From Bacteroidia bacterium 43-41 (GTDB taxonomy: Bacteria; Bacteroidota; Bacteroidia; Bacteroidales; Dysgonomonadaceae), in the NCBI GenBank assembly GCA_001898165.1, contig MKTD01000050.1, positions 1 to 64,000 on the forward strand: a stretch of 64,000 nt of DNA. The letters are read 5' to 3'. Numbering within the stretch: position 1 is the first letter of the stretch; each line of letters opens with the position of its first letter. The notes under the pieces are model-generated. The model was not told the DNA's origin. It was given only the letters and a program-made list of their open reading frames with translations, and ran no database searches. Shown piece by piece: positions 34,190 through 42,473 of this stretch. Both the position numbers and the translations under genes were made by a program.

Positions 34190-34288
34190 TGTTTTGAACT
34201 TTCCTTTCTTTCGTGTAGCCCGCTATACGATGCGAAACGAAAATCCAAATTCATCAAAAAATTATTAAGAAATTTAAACAGTTTCTAA
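34190..34288. repeat. Dispersed palindromic repeat, reverse copy of the 19.1 kb core
   Basis: The reverse complement of 34195-34262 matches 19056-19125 at about nine positions in ten, including the central TATAGCGGGCTA. It ends with GAAATTTAAACAGTTTCTAA (34269-34288), the same end sequence as the copy at 34030-34126. The gap 34009-34390 between the transporter and recJ is therefore largely built from these elements. Confidence 0.75.
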
Positions 34289-34390
34289 ATATATACAATT
34301 TCGCGCGGCAACAAAGTTTCAAGAGTGAATGGATTGTTGCCTTTCACCGGATTTATTCCGGTTTCCGAGAGAAAGAAAAAAACTATATAA

Positions 34391-36106
34391 ATGACCTACA
34401 AATGGAATTATCTTACCCTGACAACCAGCCAAAAAAATAAAAAGAATGAACTGACGAAAGAAATACAAATTGATCCCGTACTGACAGAGTTGTTGCTGAA
34501 ACGAGGCATTTCAAGCGTGGAAGAAGCAAAGAAGTTTTTGTATCCGAGCCTCGATGATTTGCATGATCCTTTCTTGCTTCCCGACATGGAACAGGCAATA
34601 AGGCGTATTGAACAGGCAATCGGCAACAAAGAGCGAATCCTTATTTACGGAGATTACGATGTAGATGGCACTACAGCTGTTTCGTTGGTTTATAAGTTTT
34701 TACGGAAAATAACCAATAACATTGATTATTATATTCCGGACAGGTACGACGAAGGGTATGGCATCTCGATTCAAGGGATCGACTATGCTGTTGAAACAGG
34801 CGTTAAACTTATTATATCTCTCGATTGCGGCATAAAAGCAGTTAAAAAAGTGGCTTACGCCAAAGAGCGAGGAATCGATTTTATTATTTGTGACCACCAT
34901 ATGCCCGATGAAGAACTGCCTGACGCCGTGGCGGTTGTAGATGCAAAACGAGCAGACTCCACCTATCCGTATGACGAGCTTTCCGGCTGCGGAGTCGGTT
35001 TTAAGCTTATTCATGCTTTCTCTATTCGCAACGATTTGTCATTTTCAGATATTGAGCCGTTGCTCGATTTGGTAGCTGTAAGCATTGCTGCCGATATTGT
35101 GCCCATTACAGGCGAAAACCGGGTGATGATGCATTTTGGGTTGAAGCGGCTAAATGCCAATCCCAGCTTTGGATTGCGGGGGATTATCGAAATTTGCGGA
35201 TTAAATAAAAAGCCCATTACGGTTAATGACATTGCGTTTAAAATCGGCCCGAGGATTAATGCTTCGGGAAGGATGATGAACGGCAAGGAGGCTGTTGACC
35301 TGATGCTTGCCGGCGACATGTCTCAAGCCAGGGAAAAGGCCATCAATATAGATAAATACAACGAAGACCGCCGCGAACTGGATAAGAAGATCACCGACGA
35401 AGCCATCGATTTTGTGGATAACCATTTTAATATTGCTGAACATAAGAGTATCGTTTTGTACAATGAGACATGGCATAAAGGTATTATCGGGATTGTTGCA
35501 TCGAGGCTGACGGAGAAATATTATCGTCCGACGGTAGTTCTTACCAAGTCGGGAGGAATGATATCCGGCTCGGTACGCTCTGTCAATAATTTTGATGTTT
35601 ACAAAGCCATCGAGGCCTGCAAAGATATCCTTGAGAACTTCGGAGGACATACCTATGCCGCCGGCCTGACCCTGAAAGAAGAAAATCTTCCGGAGTTCAA
35701 GCGTCGTTTCGATGTGATTTCCTTCGAAGAGATTGAAAGCAAGATGATGCAGCCGCAAATAACGGTGGATGCGGAAATTTCCTTGAGCGACATTACCCCT
35801 GAGTTTGTTCAGGAATTATCGTTGTTCAACCCGTTTGGGCCGGAAAACGAGAATCCGGTTTTTGTCACCCGGGGAGTGTTGGATGCCGGAGGCAGTAAGC
35901 TGGTTGGCCGGGGATTTCATCACATCAAGCTTGAGCTTGTGGATAAGACAGTTTCCGAGCCGGTGCAAGCCATCGCGTTTAGCGCCGATGCGCATTTCAA
36001 TAAAATAAAGGAAAGACAGCCCGTCGATATTTGTTATACTATTGAAGAGAATCGCCACGGCGGAAGCACATATACCCAGCTGTTAATAAAAGATATTAAG
36101 GGGTAG
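34391..36106 (+). CDS. recJ: Single-stranded-DNA-specific exonuclease RecJ
   Basis: RecJ degrades single-stranded DNA from the 5' end in RecF-pathway recombination and base excision repair. The 571-residue protein has the DHH-family motifs GDYDVDGTTA (about 81-90), ISLDCG (about 140-145), CDHHMPDE (about 165-172) and GCGVGFKL. The DHHA1 region with GHTYAAG lies near 420 and a C-terminal OB-like domain follows. It starts in the repeat-rich gap and is followed 6 bases later by recQ, so these functionally paired genes form an operon. Confidence 0.96.
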   Translation: MTYKWNYLTLTTSQKNKKNELTKEIQIDPVLTELLLKRGISSVEEAKKFLYPSLDDLHDPFLLPDMEQAIRRIEQAIGNKERILIYGDYDVDGTTAVSLVYKFLRKITNNIDYYIPDRYDEGYGISIQGIDYAVETGVKLIISLDCGIKAVKKVAYAKERGIDFIICDHHMPDEELPDAVAVVDAKRADSTYPYDELSGCGVGFKLIHAFSIRNDLSFSDIEPLLDLVAVSIAADIVPITGENRVMMHFGLKRLNANPSFGLRGIIEICGLNKKPITVNDIAFKIGPRINASGRMMNGKEAVDLMLAGDMSQAREKAINIDKYNEDRRELDKKITDEAIDFVDNHFNIAEHKSIVLYNETWHKGIIGIVASRLTEKYYRPTVVLTKSGGMISGSVRSVNNFDVYKAIEACKDILENFGGHTYAAGLTLKEENLPEFKRRFDVISFEEIESKMMQPQITVDAEISLSDITPEFVQELSLFNPFGPENENPVFVTRGVLDAGGSKLVGRGFHHIKLELVDKTVSEPVQAIAFSADAHFNKIKERQPVDICYTIEENRHGGSTYTQLLIKDIKG

Positions 36107-36112
36107 TGAAAA

Positions 36113-38035
36113 ATGGATTCGGCATTGTTTCACGATATTCTGAAGGAATACTGGGGGTACGATTCGTTTCGTCCGCTTCAGGAAGAGATTATAGAGTCGG
36201 TTTGGAAACGGAAAGATACGCTTGGGCTGATGCCCACGGGCGGTGGAAAGTCGCTCACTTTCCAGGTTCCCGTGATGGCAATGGATGGCCTCTGTTTGGT
36301 GGTTACGCCGTTGATCGCCTTAATGAAAGACCAGGTTGATAATCTTCGTGAGAAAGGCATTAAAGCAACGGCCGTCTATTCGGGGATGTCTCGCGAAGAG
36401 ATTCTTACCGCTCTGGAGAACTGTATCTTCGGCGATTATAAATTCCTGTATGTTTCTCCCGAAAGGCTATCTTCCGATATTTTTCTGACGAAACTACGGG
36501 CAATGAAGATCTGCCTGCTCGTTGTGGATGAATCACACTGCATATCGCAGTGGGGGTATGACTTCCGTCCTTCGTACCTGAAGATCGCGGCTATCCGGGA
36601 CAGTCTGCCCAACGTTCCCGTGCTGGCAATTACGGCAACAGCCACACGCGAAGTAGCGGATGATATACAGGAGAAGCTGCATTTCGGGGAAAAAAATGTT
36701 TTCAGGATAGGCTTTGAGCGTGAAAACCTCTCGTATGTTGTGCGTACGGCCGAAAACAAAATTGCAGAACTGATCCATATCTTAAAATCGGTAAAGGGAA
36801 CAGCAATTGTTTATGTCCGTAGCCGGCAGGAAACGAAAGAGATTGCGGCCGCTCTGCAAAAATCAAAAATATCGGCCGATTTTTTCCACGCGGGATTGTC
36901 GCACGAAGAAAAAGTTTATAGGCAAAATGCCTGGAAAACGGATGAATGCCGTGTAATTGTTTCAACAAATGCTTTCGGAATGGGTATAGATAAGCCCGAT
37001 GTGAGGCTGGTTATCCACATGGATTTACCCAATTCGTTGGAAGAGTATTATCAGGAGGCGGGACGTGCCGGGCGTGATGGCGAACGTTCATATGCCATTG
37101 TTTTGTACACGAAGGCCGACAGTGTCAAACTTAAAAAACGGATTTCCGATTCCTTCCCCGCAAAGGAGTTTATTGTAAGGGTATATGAGGCGTTGGGAAA
37201 CTTTTTTCAGATTGCGGTGGGGTCGGGGATCAATAATGTTTACGATTTCAATTTATACGAATTTTGTCACGTTTTTAAGTTTTCTTACCTTCAGACTTAT
37301 CATGCGCTTAAAATTCTTGAACTGGCAGGATACATTGAGTACACCGAAGAGGTTGACTCACGTTCGCGATTAAGGTTCCTGATTTTTCGCGATGAGCTTT
37401 ATTCGTTGAATTTATCAAAAGACAATGACGAGTTGATCCATACCATTCTCAGGAACTATACCGGTGTCTTTTCAGACGATGTTTACATCGACGAGTCTAT
37501 GCTGGCTATCCGTCTGGGAAAATCGCGCGAAGAGGTTTACCAGATGCTCGTCCACCTGGCCAAACTTCGTTACATCCATTATGTACCGCAAAAGAAAACA
37601 CCTTTTATTATCTATACCACCTCGCGCGACGACACGCAGTTTGTCTCCATACCTGGACCGGTTTACGAAGAGCGTAGGAAGCGATTCAAAAAGAGAATTG
37701 TCTCAATGACCGGTTATGTTGAAAACGACCGGATTTGCCGCAGCAGGATGCTGTTAATTTATTTTGATGAGAAAGATCCGAAAGATTGTGGCCATTGCGA
37801 TGTCTGTTTGCAAAAAACGGAAACAGGGTTAACAAACTATGAGTTCAACCGGATTGAGGCCCTGCTTGCCGAATCCTTGAACGCAACTTCTCCGCAGCGA
37901 TTAAATGATTTGCTGAAATCAGTTCCGGATTTCAATGCTGAGAAAGTGATAACCGTAATTCGGTTTTTGGCGGACGGGGGAAGGTTGTCTTTGAAAGATG
38001 ATGAGATATCGCTATTTATCCACCGCCCAGGTTAA
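36113..38035 (+). CDS. recQ: ATP-dependent DNA helicase RecQ
   Basis: RecQ is a 3'-5' helicase that supplies single strands for RecJ. The 640-residue protein has Walker A in MPTGGGKS near residues 38-45, the DESH box (VVDESHCISQWG) near 140 and the RecQ family motif VSTNAFGMGIDKPDVR. The QEAGRAGRDG helicase motif VI and a zinc-binding CGHCDVC follow. A winged-helix RQC region occupies the C-terminal third, and I do not see a clear HRDC domain. The 3' end overlaps the convergent phosphopantetheinyl transferase gene by 24 bases. Confidence 0.96.
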   Translation: MDSALFHDILKEYWGYDSFRPLQEEIIESVWKRKDTLGLMPTGGGKSLTFQVPVMAMDGLCLVVTPLIALMKDQVDNLREKGIKATAVYSGMSREEILTALENCIFGDYKFLYVSPERLSSDIFLTKLRAMKICLLVVDESHCISQWGYDFRPSYLKIAAIRDSLPNVPVLAITATATREVADDIQEKLHFGEKNVFRIGFERENLSYVVRTAENKIAELIHILKSVKGTAIVYVRSRQETKEIAAALQKSKISADFFHAGLSHEEKVYRQNAWKTDECRVIVSTNAFGMGIDKPDVRLVIHMDLPNSLEEYYQEAGRAGRDGERSYAIVLYTKADSVKLKKRISDSFPAKEFIVRVYEALGNFFQIAVGSGINNVYDFNLYEFCHVFKFSYLQTYHALKILELAGYIEYTEEVDSRSRLRFLIFRDELYSLNLSKDNDELIHTILRNYTGVFSDDVYIDESMLAIRLGKSREEVYQMLVHLAKLRYIHYVPQKKTPFIIYTTSRDDTQFVSIPGPVYEERRKRFKKRIVSMTGYVENDRICRSRMLLIYFDEKDPKDCGHCDVCLQKTETGLTNYEFNRIEALLAESLNATSPQRLNDLLKSVPDFNAEKVITVIRFLADGGRLSLKDDEISLFIHRPG

Positions 38036-38653
38036 TACCACATCGGACAGAATCTCATAATGGATTTGAAATGTTTTTTGTTGGCGGGTTTTTGATTCGT
38101 TGGCTTGAAAAACACCCTTCTTCGCAGGATGAAAAGGATGAATATGAAGGTGTTCCTTAAAATCGATTTCGCCTTCCTCCATCATTTTAAATATCGTCTC
38201 TTTCGCTGACCAATGCAAGAGTTGATGGATAACTTTTTGCGAAGGGTCAACGTACTCGTTCTCCGAAATAAACTTACCCGCCAACCTGCTCACCCGTTCC
38301 GAAATGGTCTCTACGTCAATTCCTACGGAATAGTGTTTGTGTAACAAAACGGCAGCATAATCTTTAGTGTGGGAGATGCTTATTTTGTAAGAGTCATCAA
38401 CTAAGAATGGCCTTCCGTCGAGGCGGTTGTCGATGATTTTTTCTTCACCCAGAAGCTCAAACAGCAGAACCCGGGTGGTGAGCCACTCGATAATCCTTCT
38501 TCCCGAACGCATTTTCGAAACATGCTCCGCTGCCGCTTCCTGTTGGGCCTGAGGCAATGAACGGAGTAAAGTCTTGTGATCATCGGTTATTCTTCCTATG
38601 CCGATAAGACCATCCCCGTCAATATGTTCCTTGCGAAAAAGCATTACTTTCAT
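38012..38653 (-). CDS. 4'-phosphopantetheinyl transferase superfamily protein
   Basis: These enzymes move phosphopantetheine from coenzyme A to carrier proteins. The 213-residue protein has the Sfp-like motifs GIDVETISERV (about 110-120) and WSAKETIFKM (about 148-157), with the metal-binding D, E and E residues in place. Also present is RPFLVDDSYKISISHTKDYAAV. Its start overlaps the end of gldE by 4 bases (ATGA type), so it is coupled to gldE. Its carrier protein target is unknown; it may be the housekeeping AcpS substitute or serve a secondary pathway. Confidence 0.9.
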   Translation of the reverse strand: MKVMLFRKEHIDGDGLIGIGRITDDHKTLLRSLPQAQQEAAAEHVSKMRSGRRIIEWLTTRVLLFELLGEEKIIDNRLDGRPFLVDDSYKISISHTKDYAAVLLHKHYSVGIDVETISERVSRLAGKFISENEYVDPSQKVIHQLLHWSAKETIFKMMEEGEIDFKEHLHIHPFHPAKKGVFQANESKTRQQKTFQIHYEILSDVVLTWAVDK

Positions 38654-39978
38654 TCGCTATCCCCTTTCGGAGGAATAAACCGGACTTTCATAATCCGGCG
38701 TTTACTCATTTCTTCCGCTTGAAATCCGTATCTCTTGTATTTCACCAGTTCCTTACGTTTTGGGAAATCACCTTTTAATTCCAACATTAATCCCGCAATG
38801 GTATCGACATCTTCCTGCAGTTTTTCGAAATCTCTTTCCGGGACGCCGGTGACTTCAATGAAATCCTCGAGCGATGTTTTTCCTTCAAAAATATACGACC
38901 CGTCCGGGGCGATAGTGTAGAAAGGTTTTACTTCTTCGTCGTACTCATCGCTGATATCACCAACTATTTCTTCCAGGATGTCTTCCATCGTGACAATACC
39001 GGTTGTGCCGCCGTACTCGTCCACCACAATGGCCATGTGGTTTTTATTGGCGCGGAATTCTTCCAGCAGGTCGTCTATCCGTTTTGTTCCCGGCACAAAG
39101 TAAGCCGGACGGATCAGCGATTGCCAGCGGAAATTATCCGTTTTGATAAGGTGTGGCAACAGATCCTTTACATACAAAATACCTTTAATGTTATCGGGGT
39201 TCTCCTCAAAAACGGGAATGCGCGAAAATCCGGCTTCCACAATGAAACGGATGACCTCCCTGAAAGGAGTGGCTATGTCGATCGCTACCATATCGGAACG
39301 TGATACCAGGATGTGGTCCACCGTTTTGTCCCTGAACCGGATAATGCCTTCGAGCATATCCTTTTCCTGCTCCTGCTTGATTTCGCCCGACGTAATTTCG
39401 AGAGCCTTGGACAAGTCGTCCATCGAGATTTCGTATCTTTTCTGAATAACGCTTTTGCTGAAGATATTGCTTGTTCTTACCAATAACGAAGAGAAAGGAG
39501 CCATCAGCTTGTTCAGGATTTGAATGAATCGGGAATTGTTGCGGGCAAAAGTAAGTGATCTTTGCGAAGCATATGTTTTTGGAATAAATTCCACGAAAAG
39601 GAGTATAAAAGCGATGATGATCAGTAGCTTGAGTATGACTTTATTGTCGCTGCCCGAAAAGTAGGGGGTAAGGTTCAGCAGATAGAAAAGCAGGGTGACT
39701 ATTGTTATATTCAGGGAGTTGTAAGAGATAACAATAGCGCTCAGCAATTTCTCCGGCTCCCGGAGCAATTTAGAAACACGCACCGAGCCCGGACGTGTAT
39801 CGGTGTTGAGCTCTTCGGTTTCTTCCTGACTGAGGGAGAAAAATGCGATTTCCGAGCCGGAAATAATAGCATTAATGTATGTAAGTACGAGGGTGAGTAC
39901 AATTAAAATATAGTCAGCAACCGACAAGGCGGCTGCCTGTACTTCGGAAGATATAAACGGAAGAGGATCAGGATCCAA
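38650..39978 (-). CDS. gldE: GldE-like CBS-domain membrane protein (CorC/HlyC family)
   Basis: The 442-residue protein has a DUF21/CNNM-type membrane domain with about four helices (roughly residues 20-165), a paired CBS domain (about 205-335, with SRIPVFEENPDNIKGILYVKDLL and HMAIVVDEYGGTTGIVTMEDILEEIVGDI) and a C-terminal CorC_HlyC domain. In gliding Flavobacteriia the homologue GldE is linked to motility and type IX secretion. In Bacteroidales it is found without gliding and may be a transporter. Its usual neighbour gldD is absent. The start appears to be a TTG, since no in-frame ATG lies upstream. Confidence 0.88.
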   Translation of the reverse strand: MDPDPLPFISSEVQAAALSVADYILIVLTLVLTYINAIISGSEIAFFSLSQEETEELNTDTRPGSVRVSKLLREPEKLLSAIVISYNSLNITIVTLLFYLLNLTPYFSGSDNKVILKLLIIIAFILLFVEFIPKTYASQRSLTFARNNSRFIQILNKLMAPFSSLLVRTSNIFSKSVIQKRYEISMDDLSKALEITSGEIKQEQEKDMLEGIIRFRDKTVDHILVSRSDMVAIDIATPFREVIRFIVEAGFSRIPVFEENPDNIKGILYVKDLLPHLIKTDNFRWQSLIRPAYFVPGTKRIDDLLEEFRANKNHMAIVVDEYGGTTGIVTMEDILEEIVGDISDEYDEEVKPFYTIAPDGSYIFEGKTSLEDFIEVTGVPERDFEKLQEDVDTIAGLMLELKGDFPKRKELVKYKRYGFQAEEMSKRRIMKVRFIPPKGDSE

Positions 39979-40002
39979 TTGTGGAAAATTTAGTGAAACA
40001 AA

Positions 40003-40047
40003 AGAGAATGTTCCAATCCGAAAATTAAAACATTCTCTGCAAAATTA
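40003..40047 (-). promoter_or_regulatory. gldE promoter box and hairpin after ssb
   Basis: On the minus strand a TAATTTTG box (40040-40047) is followed by the perfect stem GAGAATGTT/AACATTCTC and then TTTTGTTT. The hairpin could terminate ssb transcription or sit in the gldE leader. Both readings fit the sequence. Confidence 0.45.
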
Positions 40048-40057
40048 CGATGTTTTT

Positions 40058-40498
40058 TTAAAACGGCAAATCATCTGCTTCAGAATTATCACTCAAATCT
40101 ACCGGTTCGTTGTAAGGAGTATCGTGTTTATCGTTCTGAAAACCTGTACCTTCTCCCGAACCGGCCCTGCGACTGAGCATTTCTACGTTATCGGCATAGA
40201 TCTCGGTTATATATCTTTTTACACCGTTTTGATCGTCATATGAACGTGAACGGATTTTTCCCTCGATATACAATTGTGTACCTTTTTTTACGAATTTTTC
40301 TACAATCTGTGCCAATCCTCTCCAACAAACAATATTGTGCCATTCCGTACGTTCGGGGACCTGTGTCCCGTTTGCTGCCGTGTACCCTCTCTCACTGGTT
40401 GCCAAAGGGAAATTTGCTTTTACATTGTCATTGTCAAAATACTTGATCTCCGGGTCTTTCCCTACATTTCCTACTAAAATAACTTTGTTTACCGACAT
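40058..40498 (-). CDS. ssb: Single-stranded DNA-binding protein
   Basis: SSB coats single-stranded DNA and recruits repair proteins through its acidic tail. The 146-residue protein has an OB fold over about residues 1-108 (VNKVILVGNVGKDPEIKYF, ERTEWHNIVCWRGLAQIV, GTQLYIEGKIRSRSYDDQNG). A short glycine-poor linker leads to the conserved acidic tip DLSDNSEADDLPF. It lies between mutY and gldE on the same strand, the usual Bacteroidota order. A TAATTTTG box on the minus strand (40536-40543) is a likely promoter. Confidence 0.97.
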   Translation of the reverse strand: MSVNKVILVGNVGKDPEIKYFDNDNVKANFPLATSERGYTAANGTQVPERTEWHNIVCWRGLAQIVEKFVKKGTQLYIEGKIRSRSYDDQNGVKRYITEIYADNVEMLSRRAGSGEGTGFQNDKHDTPYNEPVDLSDNSEADDLPF

Positions 40499-40577
40499 AG
40501 CTTAAAAAAATTTGGTTTAATAAATCAATTCAAAGCAAAATTAGTGATTATTTTGGATTTGGCAAGTTTTGCCGTTA

Positions 40578-40642
40578 AGAAACTGTTTAAATAGCGAAGA
40601 TATCTTTACTATCCTCTTTTGTAAGAACTTTAAACAGTTTCT
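40578..40642. repeat. Dispersed palindromic repeat between mutY and ssb
   Basis: AGAAACTGTTTAAA at 40578-40591 and TTTAAACAGTTTCT at 40629-40642 are exact inverted repeats. The element reaches into the last bases of the mutY stop codon, so it could serve as the mutY 3' end structure. Confidence 0.75.
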
Positions 40643-41711
40643 AAATTGTTTCGAGGTATTTATGAATAAGCCGCGATACAGGATATTCAGATATGGATGC
40701 GGACTTTATTTTAATGAATTCCTTTTCCAAATCGGTGTTTTGTTGCCCGTTGAGTTCAACCCGATAAAAGTCGGCGTGAATGATCCGGTGCGACAACACA
40801 TGCCTGAGTCGAAGTTTGTGCTCAATATAAACTTCTCCGGCCGATTGAAACAGGCTGGAAAATCCGGAATTTGCCTGTAACTTCAACAGGTCGCTTGGTG
40901 CCTCGGTTTCGATTAGCGGGAACTCATATAAATTTTTCCAGATATCTGAATTATTCCGTTTTCTTATATAGGTATATCCGTTTTGTTCGATGTGGAAATA
41001 GCTGAAGTAGCGTTCTTTTTGGATTGTTTTTCCTTTTTTTACGGGAAAACCTGTTACGTTTTTTTCTTCGAAAGCCAGGCAAACGGCCTGTAAAGGACAT
41101 TCCGGGCATTTGGGGAGTCTGGGAGTGCAAATAAGTGCGCCCAATTCCATAATAGCCTGGTTATGAGTCCCGGGATTTTGTTTGTCGAGAATAGATTTTG
41201 CCGTTTCGGTAAAGAGTTTTCTCCCGCTTGCGGAATCTATCGGTACTCCAATGGCAAACAGCCGCGATAACACCCGAAAAACATTCCCGTCAACAACGGG
41301 ACAGGGTAAATCATAAACTATGGAAGCGACGGCTGCTGCCGTATATTCGCCAACACCCTTGAGCAAAAGGATATCGCTGTGGGATGCGGGAAAAACTCCA
41401 TTGAACTTTTCCATAATCTGTTTGGCCGCCGTATGCAGATTTCTTGCGCGCGAGTAGTAACCCAATCCCTGCCAGATCTTCAATACATCATCTTCAGGTG
41501 CCAGGGCAAGCGATTTTATATCGGGGAATCTCTCTATAAACCGCAGAAAGTAATCGTGTCCCTGATCCACCCGGGTTTGTTGCAAGATAATCTCGGAAAC
41601 CCAGACAACGTACGGATCCTTGGTAGCTCTCCAGGGCAAGTTTCGTTTATGTTGTGCGTACCAGCTTTGTAACAGGCTGCCGATCAGGTTGTCGTTCTCT
41701 TTTTCACTCAT
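40641..41711 (-). CDS. mutY: A/G-specific adenine glycosylase MutY
   Basis: MutY removes adenine mispaired with 8-oxoguanine. The 356-residue protein has the helix-hairpin-helix LKGVGEYTAAAVASIVYDLPCPVVDGNVFRV with the catalytic Asp (about 115-145). The [4Fe-4S] cluster ligands lie in CTPRLPKCPECPLQAVC (about 193-209), and a NUDIX-like C-terminal domain recognises 8-oxoguanine. A minus-strand TAGTTTTG box lies at 41732-41739. It is divergent from the HU gene. Confidence 0.96.
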   Translation of the reverse strand: MSEKENDNLIGSLLQSWYAQHKRNLPWRATKDPYVVWVSEIILQQTRVDQGHDYFLRFIERFPDIKSLALAPEDDVLKIWQGLGYYSRARNLHTAAKQIMEKFNGVFPASHSDILLLKGVGEYTAAAVASIVYDLPCPVVDGNVFRVLSRLFAIGVPIDSASGRKLFTETAKSILDKQNPGTHNQAIMELGALICTPRLPKCPECPLQAVCLAFEEKNVTGFPVKKGKTIQKERYFSYFHIEQNGYTYIRKRNNSDIWKNLYEFPLIETEAPSDLLKLQANSGFSSLFQSAGEVYIEHKLRLRHVLSHRIIHADFYRVELNGQQNTDLEKEFIKIKSASISEYPVSRLIHKYLETI

Positions 41712-41801
41712 TGTTTTTACAAAATCTGATACAAAACTACGTTAAAAACACGCTTAAGCAAGAAAATAAGAGAAAAAAATAAAATTAAATCGTATTTATT
41801 T

Positions 41802-41830
41802 TTTGGGATGAAAAAAAAGCTATATATTTG
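41802..41830 (+). promoter_or_regulatory. HU gene promoter
   Basis: TTTG at 41802-41805 and TATATTTG at 41823-41830 match the Bacteroidota elements with a slightly short spacer of 17 bases. The predicted start leaves a leader of about 50 bases. Confidence 0.6.
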
Positions 41831-41887
41831 CAGTCCAAAATTTTAAGAATTAACTATATTATCACTAACATTAAAAAAAGTAATAAA

Positions 41888-42175
41888 ATGACTAAGGCAG
41901 ACATTGTAAACGAAATTGCAAAGAATACGGGTGTGGATAAGGCATCTGTTTTGGCAACAGTAGAATCTTTCATGGAAGTTGTAAAAGATTCGTTAGCAAA
42001 TAAAGAAAACGTTTATTTAAGAGGTTTCGGTAGTTTTATCGTGAAAAAAAGGGCCGAAAAAACTGCTCGCAATATTTCTAAAAATACGACCATAATTATC
42101 CCCGCACACAATATACCTGCTTTCAAACCGGCAAAAACATTTGTTGCTCAGGTTAAGGATAATACAAATAAATAA
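41888..42175 (+). CDS. HU-family DNA-binding protein
   Basis: HU/IHF proteins bend and compact DNA. The gene starts at the ATG at 41888 (MTKADIVNEIAKNTGV, 95 residues); the ORF-track start is 20 codons upstream, beyond the likely leader. The two N-terminal helices are followed by VYLRGFGSFIVKKRAEKTARNISKNTTIIIPAHNIPAFKPAKTF, which contains the DNA-binding arm with the conserved GFGSF and PAHNIPAFKP. The small ribosomal-type gene follows 32 bases later. Confidence 0.96.
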   Translation: MTKADIVNEIAKNTGVDKASVLATVESFMEVVKDSLANKENVYLRGFGSFIVKKRAEKTARNISKNTTIIIPAHNIPAFKPAKTFVAQVKDNTNK

Positions 42176-42207
42176 CAGGATTACGTAATTTTTAAAAACT
42201 AAAGAAA

Positions 42208-42300
42208 ATGCCAAGCGGAAAAAAAAGAAAAAGGCATAAAATGGCTGTTCACAAACGGAAGAAAAGACTGAGGAAAAATAGGCATAAAAAGAAGAAATAG
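42208..42300 (+). CDS. 30-residue basic ribosomal-type protein (AURKAIP1/COX24, bS22-like)
   Basis: This ORF is too short for the ORF track. It encodes MPSGKKRKRHKMAVHKRKKR followed by LRKNRHKKK and a stop, so more than half the residues are Lys or Arg. The pattern KRKRHKM-x-x-HKRKKRLRKNRHKKK matches the short AURKAIP1/COX24 domain shared by mitochondrial mS38 and mycobacterial bS22, both small-subunit ribosomal proteins. It lies between the HU and RNase G genes on the same strand, with an A-rich stretch before the ATG. The identification rests on motif memory and composition; a ribosomal location is inferred. Confidence 0.8.
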   Translation: MPSGKKRKRHKMAVHKRKKRLRKNRHKKKK

Positions 42301-42336
42301 TCTTTTCTAAAGTTTTTCAAGCACAATTATATACGG

Positions 42337-42438
42337 GAACAAACTTAAAAGATTATATCGGAAAAGTTTGTTCTTTGTATATAAACAGTCCAAATGTGTT
42401 CGTGAGAACACTGCTTTCTGGTCAGAGGAGCAGAAAGC
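42337..42438 (+). promoter_or_regulatory. Structured RNase G leader (three hairpins)
   Basis: Three perfect stems follow one another: GAACAAACTT/AAGTTTGTTC (42337-42373), GTGTTC/GAACAC (42396-42411) and GCTTTCTG/CAGAAAGC (42413-42438). The first could be the terminator of the HU operon but has only a weak T tract. The coding start follows 36 bases later. RNase E of E. coli represses itself through hairpins in its own leader, and this arrangement would allow the same here. Confidence 0.5.
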
Positions 42439-42473
42439 CTGATTAATTAAACATTTAAAAACAAAAAAAAATT

